Below, one piece after another: positions 35,684 through 45,120 of a stretch of DNA of 64,000 nucleotides. Source of the stretch: Rhizobiales bacterium 65-79 (GTDB taxonomy: Bacteria > Pseudomonadota > Alphaproteobacteria > Rhizobiales > Rhizobiaceae). A model generated the notes under the pieces. That model saw only the letters and a program-made list of their open reading frames with translations. It did no database searches and was not told where the DNA came from. The stretch is taken from positions 16,265-80,264 of the forward strand of contig MKRJ01000011.1 of NCBI GenBank assembly GCA_001896885.1. The letters run 5' to 3'. A program made the position numbers and the translations under genes. The number at the start of each line of letters is the position of its first letter. Position 1 is the first letter of the stretch.

Positions 35684-36770
35684 AAGCTTTTCCACGCCGG
35701 CGAATTGCGCCGCGTGCCGGACATCGATCAAGCAAGGGTCGCAGTCCTTTTATATCGCTTCCCTGCTGCTTCCGGTCGAGATCCGCGAGCCCGCCTATTC
35801 GGTCTATGCATTCTGCCGCATGGCTGACGACCTGATCGATCGCCAGGCCGGGGGCGGCGACGCCATCCGCGCGCTTGGCGCGATGCTTGACCGCATCTAT
35901 GGCGGTAACCCCGGTCCGTCCTTCGTCGAGCGCGGCTTCGCCGATGTCGCCAACGGCTTCGGGATTCCGCGCGCAGTGCCCGAGGCGCTGATCGAGGGCC
36001 TGGCCTGGGACGCGGCCGGCAGGCGCTACGAGACGCTGGACGATCTCGTCGCCTATGCGGTGCGCGTGGCGGGCACGGTCGGCTTCATGATGACGCTGGT
36101 CATGGATCGCCGCGATCCGCAGGTGCTGGCCCGCGCCTGCGACCTCGGCGTCGCCATGCAACTGACCAACATCGCCCGCGACATCGGTGAGGACGCGGCC
36201 AACGGACGCCTCTACATGCCGCTTTCCTGGCTGCGCGACGGCGGCATCGATCCGGAGGCCTGGCTGGCAGCGCCATGCTACCAGGCCGGCATACGCTCCG
36301 TCGTCGATCAACTGCTGGCCGAAGCGGACGTGCTCTATGAGCGCTCGCTTTCGGGCATCGCCGCCCTGCCGGGCAACTGCCGCGTCGGCATCAATGTCGC
36401 GAGATTGCTTTACCGCGCCATCGGCCGGCGGATCGCTGCCGGCGTCGATCCGGTCACCGAGCGGGCCGTGACCTCATGGCCGCAGAAGCTGAAGCTGGTC
36501 GGCGCGGCGATGGCGGCGCCGACCGCCGACAGGACCCGTCTGGCGGAGCCGGGCATCAGGGCCGCCGATTTCCTGATCGAGGCCGTTGCAGCGACCCCGG
36601 CGCCACGGCGCCGGCCGGCAATACCGCCATGGTGGCACGTCGGGGCGCGCTCGGTGCGGATGATCCACCTCCTGCAGGGCTTTTCGGCCCGTCAGGCGGC
36701 GATTGAAGCCGCGAACCGCAACCGGCCCTTCCTGGTCCGACAGGAATCGAAATTCGTGACCGGGAAATGA
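35661..36770 (+). CDS. crtB: Phytoene synthase
   Basis: The protein has 369 residues. The two aspartate-rich motifs, CRMADDLIDRQAG and QLTNIARDIGEDAANGRLYM, are those of squalene/phytoene synthases that bind the diphosphates of two GGPP molecules. It performs the first committed carotenoid step. It overlaps crtI by 23 bases, and its TGA overlaps the ATG of a 49-codon ORF. A terminal tail (RNRPFLVRQESKFVTGK) is not catalytic. Confidence 0.95.
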   Translation: MPAPFLPESFSTPANCAACRTSIKQGSQSFYIASLLLPVEIREPAYSVYAFCRMADDLIDRQAGGGDAIRALGAMLDRIYGGNPGPSFVERGFADVANGFGIPRAVPEALIEGLAWDAAGRRYETLDDLVAYAVRVAGTVGFMMTLVMDRRDPQVLARACDLGVAMQLTNIARDIGEDAANGRLYMPLSWLRDGGIDPEAWLAAPCYQAGIRSVVDQLLAEADVLYERSLSGIAALPGNCRVGINVARLLYRAIGRRIAAGVDPVTERAVTSWPQKLKLVGAAMAAPTADRTRLAEPGIRAADFLIEAVAATPAPRRRPAIPPWWHVGARSVRMIHLLQGFSARQAAIEAANRNRPFLVRQESKFVTGK

Positions 36771-36916
36771 GTTCGGGCGTCATCATATTCTTCGAGATAT
36801 CACTGGTGCTGGGCTTTGCACTGGCGTTCGGCTTGCGCGAGATATTCAACATGCGGCGCTACGATCGCGAGCGCGCCGCTCGCGGCAAGGCCGAGGCCGA
36901 GCGGGGATCGAAGTAA
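36767..36916 (+). CDS. 49-residue single-span membrane peptide between crtB and crtC
   Basis: An ATG at 36767 overlaps the crtB stop (ATGA) and reads 49 codons to TAA at 36914-36916. The peptide opens MSSGVIIFFEISLVLGFALA (one hydrophobic span of about 18 residues, ending FGLREIF), followed by a strongly basic tail (RRYDRERAARGKAEAERGSK). Codon use resembles its neighbours. It ends two bases before the convergent crtC stop. Translational coupling to crtB suggests a real small gene, perhaps an assembly factor. I do not recognise a family. Confidence 0.65.
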   Translation: MSSGVIIFFEISLVLGFALAFGLREIFNMRRYDRERAARGKAEAERGSK

Positions 36917-36918
36917 GC

Positions 36919-37821
36919 TCAGCGCCCGCGCCGGGGCATCTTGAAGGGCAGCAGGGCCTGGACCCAGCGCGAACGGAAACGGTCGAGGTCCACGCTCTCG
37001 TGGATCCATTGCGCGCCGTCATCGCCGCCTTCGAGCAGCGAGCGGCTGTAGAAGGGCGTATCCTCGAGCGTCCGCGCGACGCGGACCGGATTCCCCGGGT
37101 CGGCGCGCGTGGCGCGCGCCACCTGCCATCCGGTGCGTGGCAAGGCAAGGACCGGCGGCGGCGTGAAGCGCCCGACCTTCCCCCCGCGCCCGTAGTCGAG
37201 CGCGAGATGACGGCGCGCGCCGTCCCTCTGCACGACGTCATAAAGGATGCGCGTGGCTGCCGCTTGGCTCTGGCGCGACCAGGTCCAGTATCTGAAACCC
37301 TCTTCCAGCGGCTCGGAACCGAAATTCATGTCGATATAGGCTTGGCCCTGCCAGGCCAGAGCGGGCTTTTCGAAGGCGACGCTGGCGGTCGCGCAGGGTG
37401 CGATCGGCCGCCAGCGATGGCGTCCGGCCGTGTCCAGCGCATGGGCTTCGCCGAAGATGGGGCCGGTGTCGAGGGTGACGCGGCCGCGCAGCCGCCGCGG
37501 CAGCGGCATCGTCCACTCATCGATATCCATCGTCAGCCTGGAGCCGTCCCAGGAAAGCGTGCTCGGCCCGATGGCGAGGCGGGACGCGGACCGTTCCAGC
37601 GAGCCCTTGCCGCGCTCGGTCATCGCCCAATATTTGCCGCGCGCCGTATAGAGGATGGCGTTGACGCTGACGTGGTCGAGCGGGTCGCCCGCGCCGCGGC
37701 GCCGGGCGGCCGCGTAGTAGGGCGAAAACACGCTGCCGACGAAGGCGATGACGGTCAGGGCGTCCTTTCCGTCATCGCTGACCGCGTCGACATACCACCA
37801 GGCATAGCCGTCGCGTGCCAC
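36919..37821 (-). CDS. crtC: Carotenoid 1,2-hydratase (hydroxyneurosporene synthase)
   Basis: The CrtC core starts ARDGYAWWYVDAVSDDG and continues LTVIAFVGSVFSPYYAAARR, with conserved SVNAILYTARGKYWAMTER and AYIDMNFGSEPLEEGFRYW. I use GTG 37821, giving about 300 residues and a 67-base overlap with crtD; no ATG with a ribosome-binding site exists nearby, so the exact start is uncertain. The frame remains open to 38799, but that is crtD antiphase. It adds water to the psi end of acyclic carotenoids, the first step to spheroidene or spirilloxanthin. Confidence 0.9.
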   Translation of the reverse strand: MARDGYAWWYVDAVSDDGKDALTVIAFVGSVFSPYYAAARRRGAGDPLDHVSVNAILYTARGKYWAMTERGKGSLERSASRLAIGPSTLSWDGSRLTMDIDEWTMPLPRRLRGRVTLDTGPIFGEAHALDTAGRHRWRPIAPCATASVAFEKPALAWQGQAYIDMNFGSEPLEEGFRYWTWSRQSQAAATRILYDVVQRDGARRHLALDYGRGGKVGRFTPPPVLALPRTGWQVARATRADPGNPVRVARTLEDTPFYSRSLLEGGDDGAQWIHESVDLDRFRSRWVQALLPFKMPRRGR

Positions 37822-39359
37822 GACATGGTCGAAGCCAAATCCCGCGCGATCGCCGTCGCCGCGTGGCTGCCCGACAGCGCCGCCATGGGAATCCCCGGGC
37901 CGGGATGCACCGCGCCGCCCGCCAGATAGAGCCCCCTGATCTTGGTTCTCGCACTCGGGCGCTGGAACGACGCCGCCCAGCCATGCGAGGCCCGGCCGTA
38001 CAGCGCGCCGCCCGTCGCCGGGAACATCGCCTCGAACGCCGCCGGCGTCGTCACCACCCGCATCCGCGGGGGCGCCGCGATGCTCAAGCCGGCGCGCGCC
38101 AGTCGTGCCGTCACCACTCTTTCGCATGACGCTATCTCCGATTGGCTCAACGGCGCGCCGTCGGCGCACGGCGGCGCGTTGACGAGAAGAAACAGGCTTT
38201 CCGCGCCGGACGGGGGGGCGCTGTCGCTGGCGTCGCGGTCCTGCGCACAGACATAGATGGTCGGCTCTTCGGGCAGGCGGCCACGGCCGAACAGATCGTC
38301 GAATTCGCGCCGGTAGTCGCCGGAGAAGAAGACCGTGTGGCGCGACAGTGCAAAGCCCGTCGCGCTGCCGCGGATCGACCATGTCAGCGCCGAAAGGGAC
38401 CGCGCCGCCGGTGGCCAGGACACGGTGGCGCCGCGGACCGCCTCGCCGAGCAAGCCGACGGATAGCGCCGCCGGATCGCCGTTGAAGACAATGGCGTCGG
38501 CTTCGAGCACCTCGCCGGATGCAAGCGTCACGCCGGTGGCACAGCCGTCCCGCACCCCGATCGCGGACGCGGCTTCGCCGTAGCGGAAGACCACGCCTTG
38601 TGTGGTGGCCAGCCGCTCCAGGGCTTCGGCCAGCCTCGCCATGCCGCCCTCGACGAGCCAGACCCCCATCTGCTCGACACGGGCGATCAGCATCAGCGGA
38701 CCCGGCGCCTGAAACGGCGACGATCCGCAATAAGTCGCGTAGCGCGCGAACAACTGGCGCAGGCGCGGATCGCGAAAATACTGGCCGGCGACATTCCACA
38801 GAGAGCTGAACGGCTGGATCCTGGTCAGAGCCGCCAGTCCGCCGATGCCGGCGGCGCGCGCCAGCCCGAGGGGACTGGGCGCCGGGTTCTCCATGAACGG
38901 GGCGTCGAGCGAACGAAACACCTCCTCCGTGCGTCGGCAGAAGGCACGGTAGCCAAGTGCTTCGCGCGCTCCTGCCAGACGTCCGACCGCGTCGGCGGAT
39001 TGGTCGATGTCTGCGTGCAGGTCGAAGGTCGAGCCGTCCTCCCAGGAATGCCGCGCCAGGATGTCCGCCCTCCTCAGCGTCAGGTGGTCCTCCAGGCGGG
39101 AGCCGGCAGCGGCGAAGATGCGCTCGAACACCACGCGCATGGTGAAGACGGTGGGTCCGGAATCGATGCCTCGGCCGCCGACCACGATTTCGCGCAGCTT
39201 GCCGCCCGGCCTCGGCGCCTTTTCGACCACGGTCACCGCAAAGCCCTGCGCGCCAAGCAGAAGCGCCGTTACGAGACCGCCGATTCCGGCGCCGACGACC
39301 ACGATGCGGCGTGCCTCGCCGACTGGTCCTCGTGGACGTTTGTCAACCTTCTTCAACAT
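37755..39359 (-). CDS. crtD: Methoxyneurosporene dehydrogenase (CrtD)
   Basis: The protein has 534 residues. The FAD motif VVVGAGIGGLVTALLLGAQG and the C-terminal LYLAGGAVHPGPGIPMAALS assign it to the CrtI/CrtD family; its place with crtC and crtF indicates CrtD. It introduces the 3,4-double bond of hydroxylated or methoxylated carotenoids. The start is a clean ATG seven bases from a PpsR operator (39367-39384), which it shares with divergent crtE. Confidence 0.94.
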   Translation of the reverse strand: MLKKVDKRPRGPVGEARRIVVVGAGIGGLVTALLLGAQGFAVTVVEKAPRPGGKLREIVVGGRGIDSGPTVFTMRVVFERIFAAAGSRLEDHLTLRRADILARHSWEDGSTFDLHADIDQSADAVGRLAGAREALGYRAFCRRTEEVFRSLDAPFMENPAPSPLGLARAAGIGGLAALTRIQPFSSLWNVAGQYFRDPRLRQLFARYATYCGSSPFQAPGPLMLIARVEQMGVWLVEGGMARLAEALERLATTQGVVFRYGEAASAIGVRDGCATGVTLASGEVLEADAIVFNGDPAALSVGLLGEAVRGATVSWPPAARSLSALTWSIRGSATGFALSRHTVFFSGDYRREFDDLFGRGRLPEEPTIYVCAQDRDASDSAPPSGAESLFLLVNAPPCADGAPLSQSEIASCERVVTARLARAGLSIAAPPRMRVVTTPAAFEAMFPATGGALYGRASHGWAASFQRPSARTKIRGLYLAGGAVHPGPGIPMAALSGSHAATAIARDLASTMSWHATAMPGGMSTRSAMTERTP

Positions 39360-39366
39360 GGGCTTG

Positions 39367-39384
39367 TGTCAATTAACATTTACA
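39367..39384. promoter_or_regulatory. PpsR operator in the crtD-crtE divergent promoter
   Basis: Perfect TGT-N12-ACA (TGT 39367-39369, ACA 39382-39384) with a CAATTAACATTT centre, eight bases before the crtD ATG and 42 before crtE. It can repress both carotenoid operons. Confidence 0.7.
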
Positions 39385-39425
39385 GTCATGATAGTCCACT
39401 GAAACGGACGGATGGAGATGCAGCC

Positions 39426-40301
39426 ATGTCGGTCGAAGATCTGTCGCAAAGGATCGAGAACGCGCTGAACAAGGCGCTGGCGCGCGCGACAGTGTCGGGG
39501 CCACCCCTTTTGGCGGGAGCCTTCACCCATTCGGTCTTCCCGGCGGGGCAGCGCATCCGGCCGCGGCTCACCCTGTCGGTCGCGCTGGCCTGCGGCGACG
39601 ACAAGCCGATGATTTCCGCCGCCGCCGCCGCCGCGATCGAGTTGCTGCATTGCGCTTCGCTGGTCCATGACGACATGCCGTGCTTCGACAATGCCGCGAT
39701 GCGCCGCGGCCGGTCCTCGGTCCATGCCGCCTATGGCGAGGCGCTTGCCCTGCTTGCCGGCGACGGCCTGATCGTCCTGGCGTTCGAGACCGCCGCCCTG
39801 ACCGCCGTTGCCGATCCGCTGAGGGCAGCGAGCCTTTCGATGATCATCGCCCGCGCCGTCGGCATGCCGAACGGCATCGTCGCCGGGCAGGGCTGGGAAA
39901 GCGAGACGGCGCCGGACCTCGTGCTCTACCAGCGGGCCAAGACGGGCTCGCTCTTTGCCGGCGCCGCCATGGCCGGCGCCGCCGCCGCCGGTCACGTCGC
40001 CGACCCATGGGGAATGCTGGGCTACCGGCTCGGCGAGGCCTACCAGGTCGCCGACGACATCCGCGACGTGATGTGCAGCGAGAAGGACATCGGCAAGCCG
40101 GTCGGCCAGGACGAGGCACTTGGCCGGCCGAACACGGTCCATGAGCTTGGCGTGCGCGGCGCGGCGCGCAAGCTCGTCGAACTGGTCGAGGACGCGGCCG
40201 AATCGGTTCCGGACTGCATCGGCGCAATTGCCCTGAAAGCGCAGATCCGGGCACAGGCAAGCCGCTTTCTGCCAAAGGAGGCTGCCCAGCACGCCGCCTG
40301 A
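39426..40301 (+). CDS. crtE: Geranylgeranyl diphosphate synthase
   Basis: ATG 39426 (MSVEDLSQRIENALNKALAR) gives 291 residues; the long upstream frame is antisense to crtD. Both prenyltransferase aspartate motifs are present (LVHDDMPCFDNA and YQVADDIRDV). It condenses IPP onto FPP/GPP to make GGPP for carotenoids and the bacteriochlorophyll tail. It opens the crtEF-bchCXYZ-puf direction. Confidence 0.95.
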   Translation: MSVEDLSQRIENALNKALARATVSGPPLLAGAFTHSVFPAGQRIRPRLTLSVALACGDDKPMISAAAAAAIELLHCASLVHDDMPCFDNAAMRRGRSSVHAAYGEALALLAGDGLIVLAFETAALTAVADPLRAASLSMIIARAVGMPNGIVAGQGWESETAPDLVLYQRAKTGSLFAGAAMAGAAAAGHVADPWGMLGYRLGEAYQVADDIRDVMCSEKDIGKPVGQDEALGRPNTVHELGVRGAARKLVELVEDAAESVPDCIGAIALKAQIRAQASRFLPKEAAQHAA

Positions 40302-40340
40302 TCTTCCGCGCGGTCGCAAGCGCGGCGCCCGGGGGCGCAA

Positions 40341-41453
40341 ATGTTGTCAGCGTTGCTCGAACGCATTCGTGATTTTCGCAACCGCAAGGTCTCGGACCCG
40401 GCGTTCCGGCGCTGGGCGGCACGCTTCCCGCTGACCAGGCCGATCGCCCGCAGGCAGGCGGGCGCGCTGTTCGACCTGACCGCCGGTTTCGTCTACTCGC
40501 AGATCCTCTCGGCCTGCGTGCGGGTGGACCTGTTCGAGGTGCTGTCGCACGGCCCGCTTGACGTCAGCGCCATAGCCGGACGCACCGGGCTTCCCGGCAA
40601 CGGCGCGGCCAGGCTGCTCAAGGCCGCGGCCGCGCTCGATCTCGTCGAGCCGCGAAGCCGGGGCCGCTACGCGCTCGGGCCGCTGGGCGCCGCCCTGGTC
40701 GGCAATGAAGGCGTCGCCGCCATGATCAGGCACCACGATATCCTCTATGACGATTTGCGCGATCCGATCGCGCTGCTCGCCGGCAGCGCCAGGGCCAGGC
40801 TCGGAACCTATTGGGCCTATGCGGGAGGCCACGTCGTTGCCGGCGAGCCAGGCCGTCATTCGGACTATACCGCCCTGATGGCGGCCTCCCAGGCCCTGGT
40901 CAGCGCCGAGATCCTCGACGCCTGGCCGCTCGCCCGGCATCGGCGCCTGCTGGACGTCGGCGGCGGCGACGGCAGCTTTCTGATCGCCGCTGGTAGAACC
41001 GTGCCGCATCTCGAACTGGTGCTTTTCGACCTTCCGCCCGTGGCGGCGATCGCCCGCCAGCGCTTTCTCGCGGCCGGCCTTGCCGGCCGGGCCAGGGCTT
41101 ACGGCGGCAATTTGTTCGAGGACAGGCTGCCTGAAAACGCCGATCTGGTGACGCTAAACCGCGTGCTGCATGACCATGACGATTCTGCCGCCATGGCCAT
41201 CCTGCGCGCGGTGCGGTCGGCGATCGCGCCGGACGGCACGCTGCTCGTCACCGAGCCGATGGCCGATACGCCGGGCGCGAAAGCGAGCGGCGACGCCTAT
41301 TTCGGCTTCTATCTGCTGGCGATGGGCCAAGGCCGGCCGAGAACGGCGGGCGAGATTGCGGAAATGCTTGCGTGCGCCGGTTTCGGCGACGTCAGGCCAG
41401 TTGCCACCAACACGCCGCTCATCGCGCGCATGATTTCGGCGCGGCCGCGATAG
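40341..41453 (+). CDS. crtF: Hydroxyneurosporene O-methyltransferase
   Basis: The protein has 370 residues. A plant-like O-methyltransferase dimerisation domain (about 40-120) precedes the SAM motif RRLLDVGGGDGSFLIAAG, followed by LVLFDLPPVA and RVLHDHDDSAAM (catalytic histidine region). It methylates the 1-hydroxyl of carotenoids, giving methoxylated spheroidene or spirilloxanthin types. It lies 39 bases after crtE. Confidence 0.94.
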   Translation: MLSALLERIRDFRNRKVSDPAFRRWAARFPLTRPIARRQAGALFDLTAGFVYSQILSACVRVDLFEVLSHGPLDVSAIAGRTGLPGNGAARLLKAAAALDLVEPRSRGRYALGPLGAALVGNEGVAAMIRHHDILYDDLRDPIALLAGSARARLGTYWAYAGGHVVAGEPGRHSDYTALMAASQALVSAEILDAWPLARHRRLLDVGGGDGSFLIAAGRTVPHLELVLFDLPPVAAIARQRFLAAGLAGRARAYGGNLFEDRLPENADLVTLNRVLHDHDDSAAMAILRAVRSAIAPDGTLLVTEPMADTPGAKASGDAYFGFYLLAMGQGRPRTAGEIAEMLACAGFGDVRPVATNTPLIARMISARPR

Positions 41454-41457
41454 TGAC

Positions 41458-41501
41458 TGTAAAACGAGATATACACATTGAAGTGTACAATCTTATTGAC
41501 A
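41458..41501. promoter_or_regulatory. Paired PpsR operators upstream of bchC
   Basis: Two perfect TGT-N12-ACA palindromes, 41458-41475 and 41484-41501, are separated by exactly eight bases, the canonical cooperative PpsR/CrtJ arrangement known from bchC of Rhodobacter. They control bchCXYZ and probably puf read-through. Confidence 0.8.
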
Positions 41502-41577
41502 AGTGGTGGCACTCGGCTAAGCTGGCATCGAACGACAGGAACCCATGTCTGTTGCCTTGCAGGGAAGGAGGGGTTCG

Positions 41578-42516
41578 ATGAATTCCAGCGCGATCGTCCT
41601 CGAAGAACCCCGCAAGCTTGCCCTGCGCGACCTGACCCTCAACGAGCCGACAGCGGCAGACGTCGTCGTCGACATCGAATGGAGCGGCATCTCGACCGGC
41701 ACCGAGAAGCTGCTTTGGTCGGGCCGCATGCCGCCGTTCCCCGGCATGGGTTATCCGCTGGTTCCAGGCTATGAATCGATTGGCAGCGTCGTCGACGCCG
41801 GTCCAGAATCGGGCCGGCGCGTCGGCCAGCGCGTCTTCATCCCCGGCGCCAATTGCTATCGCGAGGCGCGGGGCCTGTTCGGCGGCGCATCGTCACGCGT
41901 CGTCGTCGCCGGTCGCAAGGCGATGCCGGTTGCCGACCATCTCGGCGATCGCGCAATCCTGCTCGCGCTTGCCGCGACGGCTCATCATGCCGTGTCGCCC
42001 GATATCCGCAAGCCGCCGGAACTCATCGTCGGCCATGGCGTGCTCGGGCGGCTGATCGCGCGCATGGTCGTGGCGAATGGCGGGCAGCCGACCGTCTGGG
42101 AAACCAATGCGGCCCGCCGGGCCGGTGGCGAAGGCTACGCCGTCATCGATCCCGACGACGATCCGCGCAGCGACTACAAGCATATCTGCGATGTCAGCGG
42201 CGATTGCGACATTCTCGACCGGCTGGTGATGAGGCTCGCCCGGGGTGGCGAGGTCGTCCTCGCCGGGTTCTATGACCGGCGGCTTTCGTTTGCCTTTCCG
42301 GCCGCCTTCATGCGCGAGGCGCAAATCCGCATCGCCGCCGAATGGCGTCCGCAGGACCTGATCGCGGTCGACGAGATGGTCGCCGCGGGCCGGCTTTCCC
42401 TGGACGGACTGATCACACACACCCGAACGCCGGACCGGTTCGAGGACGCCTACGAGACGGCTTTCTCCGACCCGGCCTGTCTGAAAATGGTACTTGATTG
42501 GAGGCATTCAGCATGA
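41578..42516 (+). CDS. bchC: Bacteriochlorophyllide a dehydrogenase (3-hydroxyethyl)
   Basis: ATG 41578 (MNSSAIVLEEPRKLALRDLT) has GGAGGGG four bases upstream; 312 residues. It belongs to the MDR family (YPLVPGYESIGSVV, then AHHAVSPDIRKPPELIVGHG) but lacks the usual zinc cysteines, as BchC does. It oxidises the 3-hydroxyethyl group to the 3-acetyl of bacteriochlorophyll a. It overlaps bchX by four bases. Confidence 0.95.
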   Translation: MNSSAIVLEEPRKLALRDLTLNEPTAADVVVDIEWSGISTGTEKLLWSGRMPPFPGMGYPLVPGYESIGSVVDAGPESGRRVGQRVFIPGANCYREARGLFGGASSRVVVAGRKAMPVADHLGDRAILLALAATAHHAVSPDIRKPPELIVGHGVLGRLIARMVVANGGQPTVWETNAARRAGGEGYAVIDPDDDPRSDYKHICDVSGDCDILDRLVMRLARGGEVVLAGFYDRRLSFAFPAAFMREAQIRIAAEWRPQDLIAVDEMVAAGRLSLDGLITHTRTPDRFEDAYETAFSDPACLKMVLDWRHSA

Positions 42517-43526
42517 ACGCGCCAATCGCGACGCCGAAAGGCGGTCTGCTCGCGCTGGTCGAAAGCGTGCGCGCCGAGGCGGCCCTCGAACCGGATCCCG
42601 TGCCCACCGGCGAAGCCAAGAAGGAAACCCAGATTATCGCGATCTACGGCAAGGGCGGTATCGGCAAAAGCTTCACCCTGGCCAACCTGTCGCACATGAT
42701 GGCGCAGCAGGGGAAGCGGGTGCTCCTGATCGGCTGCGACCCCAAGAGCGACACCACCTCTCTGCTGTTCGGCGGCCGTGCCTGCCCGACCATCATCGAG
42801 ACGTCGTCGCGCAAGAAGGCGGCCGGTGAGGAGGTCGAGATCGGCGACGTCTGCTTCAAGAAGGGCGGCGTCTTCGCCATGGAGCTCGGCGGGCCCGAGG
42901 TCGGTCGCGGCTGCGGCGGACGCGGCATCATCCACGGCTTCGAACTGCTGGAGAAGCTCGGCTTCCACGACTGGGGCTTCGATTACGTGCTGCTCGATTT
43001 CCTGGGCGACGTCGTGTGCGGCGGCTTCGGTCTGCCGATCGCTCGCGACATGTGCCAGAAGGTCATCGTCGTCGGCTCCAACGACCTGCAGTCGCTCTAC
43101 GTTGCCAACAACGTCTGCTCGGCGGTCGATTATTTCAGGAAGCTCGGCGGCAATGTCGGAGTGGCCGGCATGGTCATCAACAAGGATGACGGCTCCGGCG
43201 AGGCGGCCGCGTTCGCCGAAAAGGTCGGCATACCGGTCCTGGCGGCGATCCCCGCGAATGACGACATCCGCAGGAAGAGCGCCAACTACCAGATCATCGG
43301 CTATCCCGGCGGCGAATGGGGTCCGCTGTTCGCCGAGCTGGCTCAGAACGTCACCGATTCCGGGCCGCAACGCCCGACGCCGCTGACGCAGGATCAATTG
43401 CTCGGCCTGTTCTCGGCGCAGGACGTCGGAGGCAACGTCGTGCTCGAGCCGGCCAGCCAGGCGGACATGCGCGGCGGCATCGTGGCCGCCAGATCTTCCC
43501 TCGAAGTCATCTACGACGCGGTGTGA
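42513..43526 (+). CDS. bchX: Chlorophyllide reductase iron protein subunit X
   Basis: ATG 42513 (MNAPIATPKGGLLALVESVR) has a GGAGG site; 337 residues. The nitrogenase-iron-protein-like Walker [17 protein letters not shown] and the cysteines in GRGCGGRG and [10 protein letters not shown] ligate the [4Fe-4S] cluster shared by the dimer. It delivers electrons to BchYZ for reduction of ring B of chlorophyllide. Confidence 0.96.
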   Translation: MNAPIATPKGGLLALVESVRAEAALEPDPVPTGEAKKETQIIAIYGKGGIGKSFTLANLSHMMAQQGKRVLLIGCDPKSDTTSLLFGGRACPTIIETSSRKKAAGEEVEIGDVCFKKGGVFAMELGGPEVGRGCGGRGIIHGFELLEKLGFHDWGFDYVLLDFLGDVVCGGFGLPIARDMCQKVIVVGSNDLQSLYVANNVCSAVDYFRKLGGNVGVAGMVINKDDGSGEAAAFAEKVGIPVLAAIPANDDIRRKSANYQIIGYPGGEWGPLFAELAQNVTDSGPQRPTPLTQDQLLGLFSAQDVGGNVVLEPASQADMRGGIVAARSSLEVIYDAV

Positions 43527-43539
43527 TCGGCATCATGTC

Positions 43540-45120
43540 ATGAACGGGCGTGTAAAAATCACCGGCGTCGAGCCCCTCGCGGAAGCGCAAAATCAATCGC
43601 GCCCGTACGCCCAGGTCGCGACGCCGGCGCCCGGCAAGCCGGCTCCGGCAGACTCCTCAGGCTGTCACGGCGGGAAGGCCGAACTGACCCGGGCAGCCGA
43701 GGCAGCGGGCAACGGGGAACTCATGCAGCGCCTGCGCGCCGATTATCCGCAAGGGCCGCACGACCAGCCGCAATCGATGTGCCCGGCCTTCGGATCGCTG
43801 CGCGTCGGCCTGCGCATGCGCCGCACGGCGACCGTTCTTTCCGGTTCGGCGTGCTGCGTCTACGGGCTGACCTTCACCTCGCATTTCTACGGCGCCAAGC
43901 GCACCGTCGGCTACGTGCCGTTCAATTCCGAGACGCTGGTGACCGGCAAGCTCTACGAGGACATCCGCGAAGCCGTCCACAAACTGGCCGATCCGGAACT
44001 CTACGACGCGATCATCGTCACCAATCTTTGCGTGCCGACCGCATCCGGCGTGCCGCTCAGGGCGCTTCCCAAGGAGATCAACGGCGTGCGCATCGTCGGC
44101 ATCGACGTGCCTGGCTTCGGCGTGCCGACGCATGCGGAAGCCAAGGACGTGCTGGCCGGCGCCATGCTGAACTATGCGCGGCTGGAGGTAGCCGCGGGAC
44201 CGGTGCCGGCGCCGAAGAATGCCGCTTCCGGCAGGCCGACCATCACGCTGCTCGGCGAGATGTTTCCCGTCGATCCGGTCAGCATCGGCCGCATGCTGGA
44301 GCCGCTCGGCTTGGCCGCCGGGCCTGTCGTGCCGACGCGCGAATGGCGCGAGCTCTACGCGGCGCTCGACTGCGCCGCGGTGGCCGCGATCCATCCCTTC
44401 TATACGGCGAGCGTGCGCGAATTCGAGGCCGCCGGCCGCGACGTCGTCGGTTCGGCCCCGGTCGGTGTCGAGGGAACGGCGGCATGGCTCGATGCGGTCG
44501 GCGAAGCCTGCGGCATTCCTGTACGCACAGTCGATGCGGCCAAGGCGCCGGTCCTGGCCGCCACAAGGGCGGCGCTCGAGGGCGCGCCGATCGCGGCGCG
44601 CATCACCCTGTCGGGCTATGAAGGATCGGAACTGATCGTCGGGCGGCTGCTCAGGGAATCGGGCGCCGATCTGCGCTATGTCGGCACCGCCTGTCCGCGC
44701 ACACGCTGGAACGAGGCCGACGCCGACTGGCTGGCCGGCCACGGCGTCCATGTCGAATTCCGCGCGTCGCTGGAAAAGGATATCGCCGCGGTCGACAGTT
44801 TCGAGCCGGAGCTGGCGATCGGCACCACGCCCGTGGTCCAGCACGCCAAGCACAAGAGCATACCCGCGCTTTACTTCACCAACCTGATCTCGGCGCGGCC
44901 GCTGATGGGTCCGGCGGGCGCCGGATCGCTGGCCGCCGTGATCAATGCCGCCGTCGGCAACAAAGACCGCTTCGACGCCATGACGGCCTTCTTCGAGGGC
45001 GTGGGCGTGGACCATACCGCAGGCGTCTGGCACGACGCGAACCGGCTGCCGGTCAAGAAGGCGAAGGCGGCGGCGCCGCTGGTGGCGGCGAAGTCCTCCG
45101 TGACGATGGAGGACTTCTGA
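43540..45120 (+). CDS. bchY: Chlorophyllide reductase subunit Y
   Basis: The protein has 526 residues. The NifD/BchN-like core begins after a low-complexity N-terminal extension of about 45 residues. The conserved cysteine region includes [10 protein letters not shown] and [20 protein letters not shown]. With BchZ it forms the catalytic component of chlorophyllide a oxidoreductase. It overlaps bchZ by one base. Confidence 0.96.
   Translation: MNGRVKITGVEPLAEAQNQSRPYAQVATPAPGKPAPADSSGCHGGKAELTRAAEAAGNGELMQRLRADYPQGPHDQPQSMCPAFGSLRVGLRMRRTATVLSGSACCVYGLTFTSHFYGAKRTVGYVPFNSETLVTGKLYEDIREAVHKLADPELYDAIIVTNLCVPTASGVPLRALPKEINGVRIVGIDVPGFGVPTHAEAKDVLAGAMLNYARLEVAAGPVPAPKNAASGRPTITLLGEMFPVDPVSIGRMLEPLGLAAGPVVPTREWRELYAALDCAAVAAIHPFYTASVREFEAAGRDVVGSAPVGVEGTAAWLDAVGEACGIPVRTVDAAKAPVLAATRAALEGAPIAARITLSGYEGSELIVGRLLRESGADLRYVGTACPRTRWNEADADWLAGHGVHVEFRASLEKDIAAVDSFEPELAIGTTPVVQHAKHKSIPALYFTNLISARPLMGPAGAGSLAAVINAAVGNKDRFDAMTAFFEGVGVDHTAGVWHDANRLPVKKAKAAAPLVAAKSSVTMEDF

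Noticed and set aside
38598..39425. N-terminal extension of the crtE frame
   Set aside because: Antisense to crtD and not like GGPP synthases; the crtE family homology begins at 39426.
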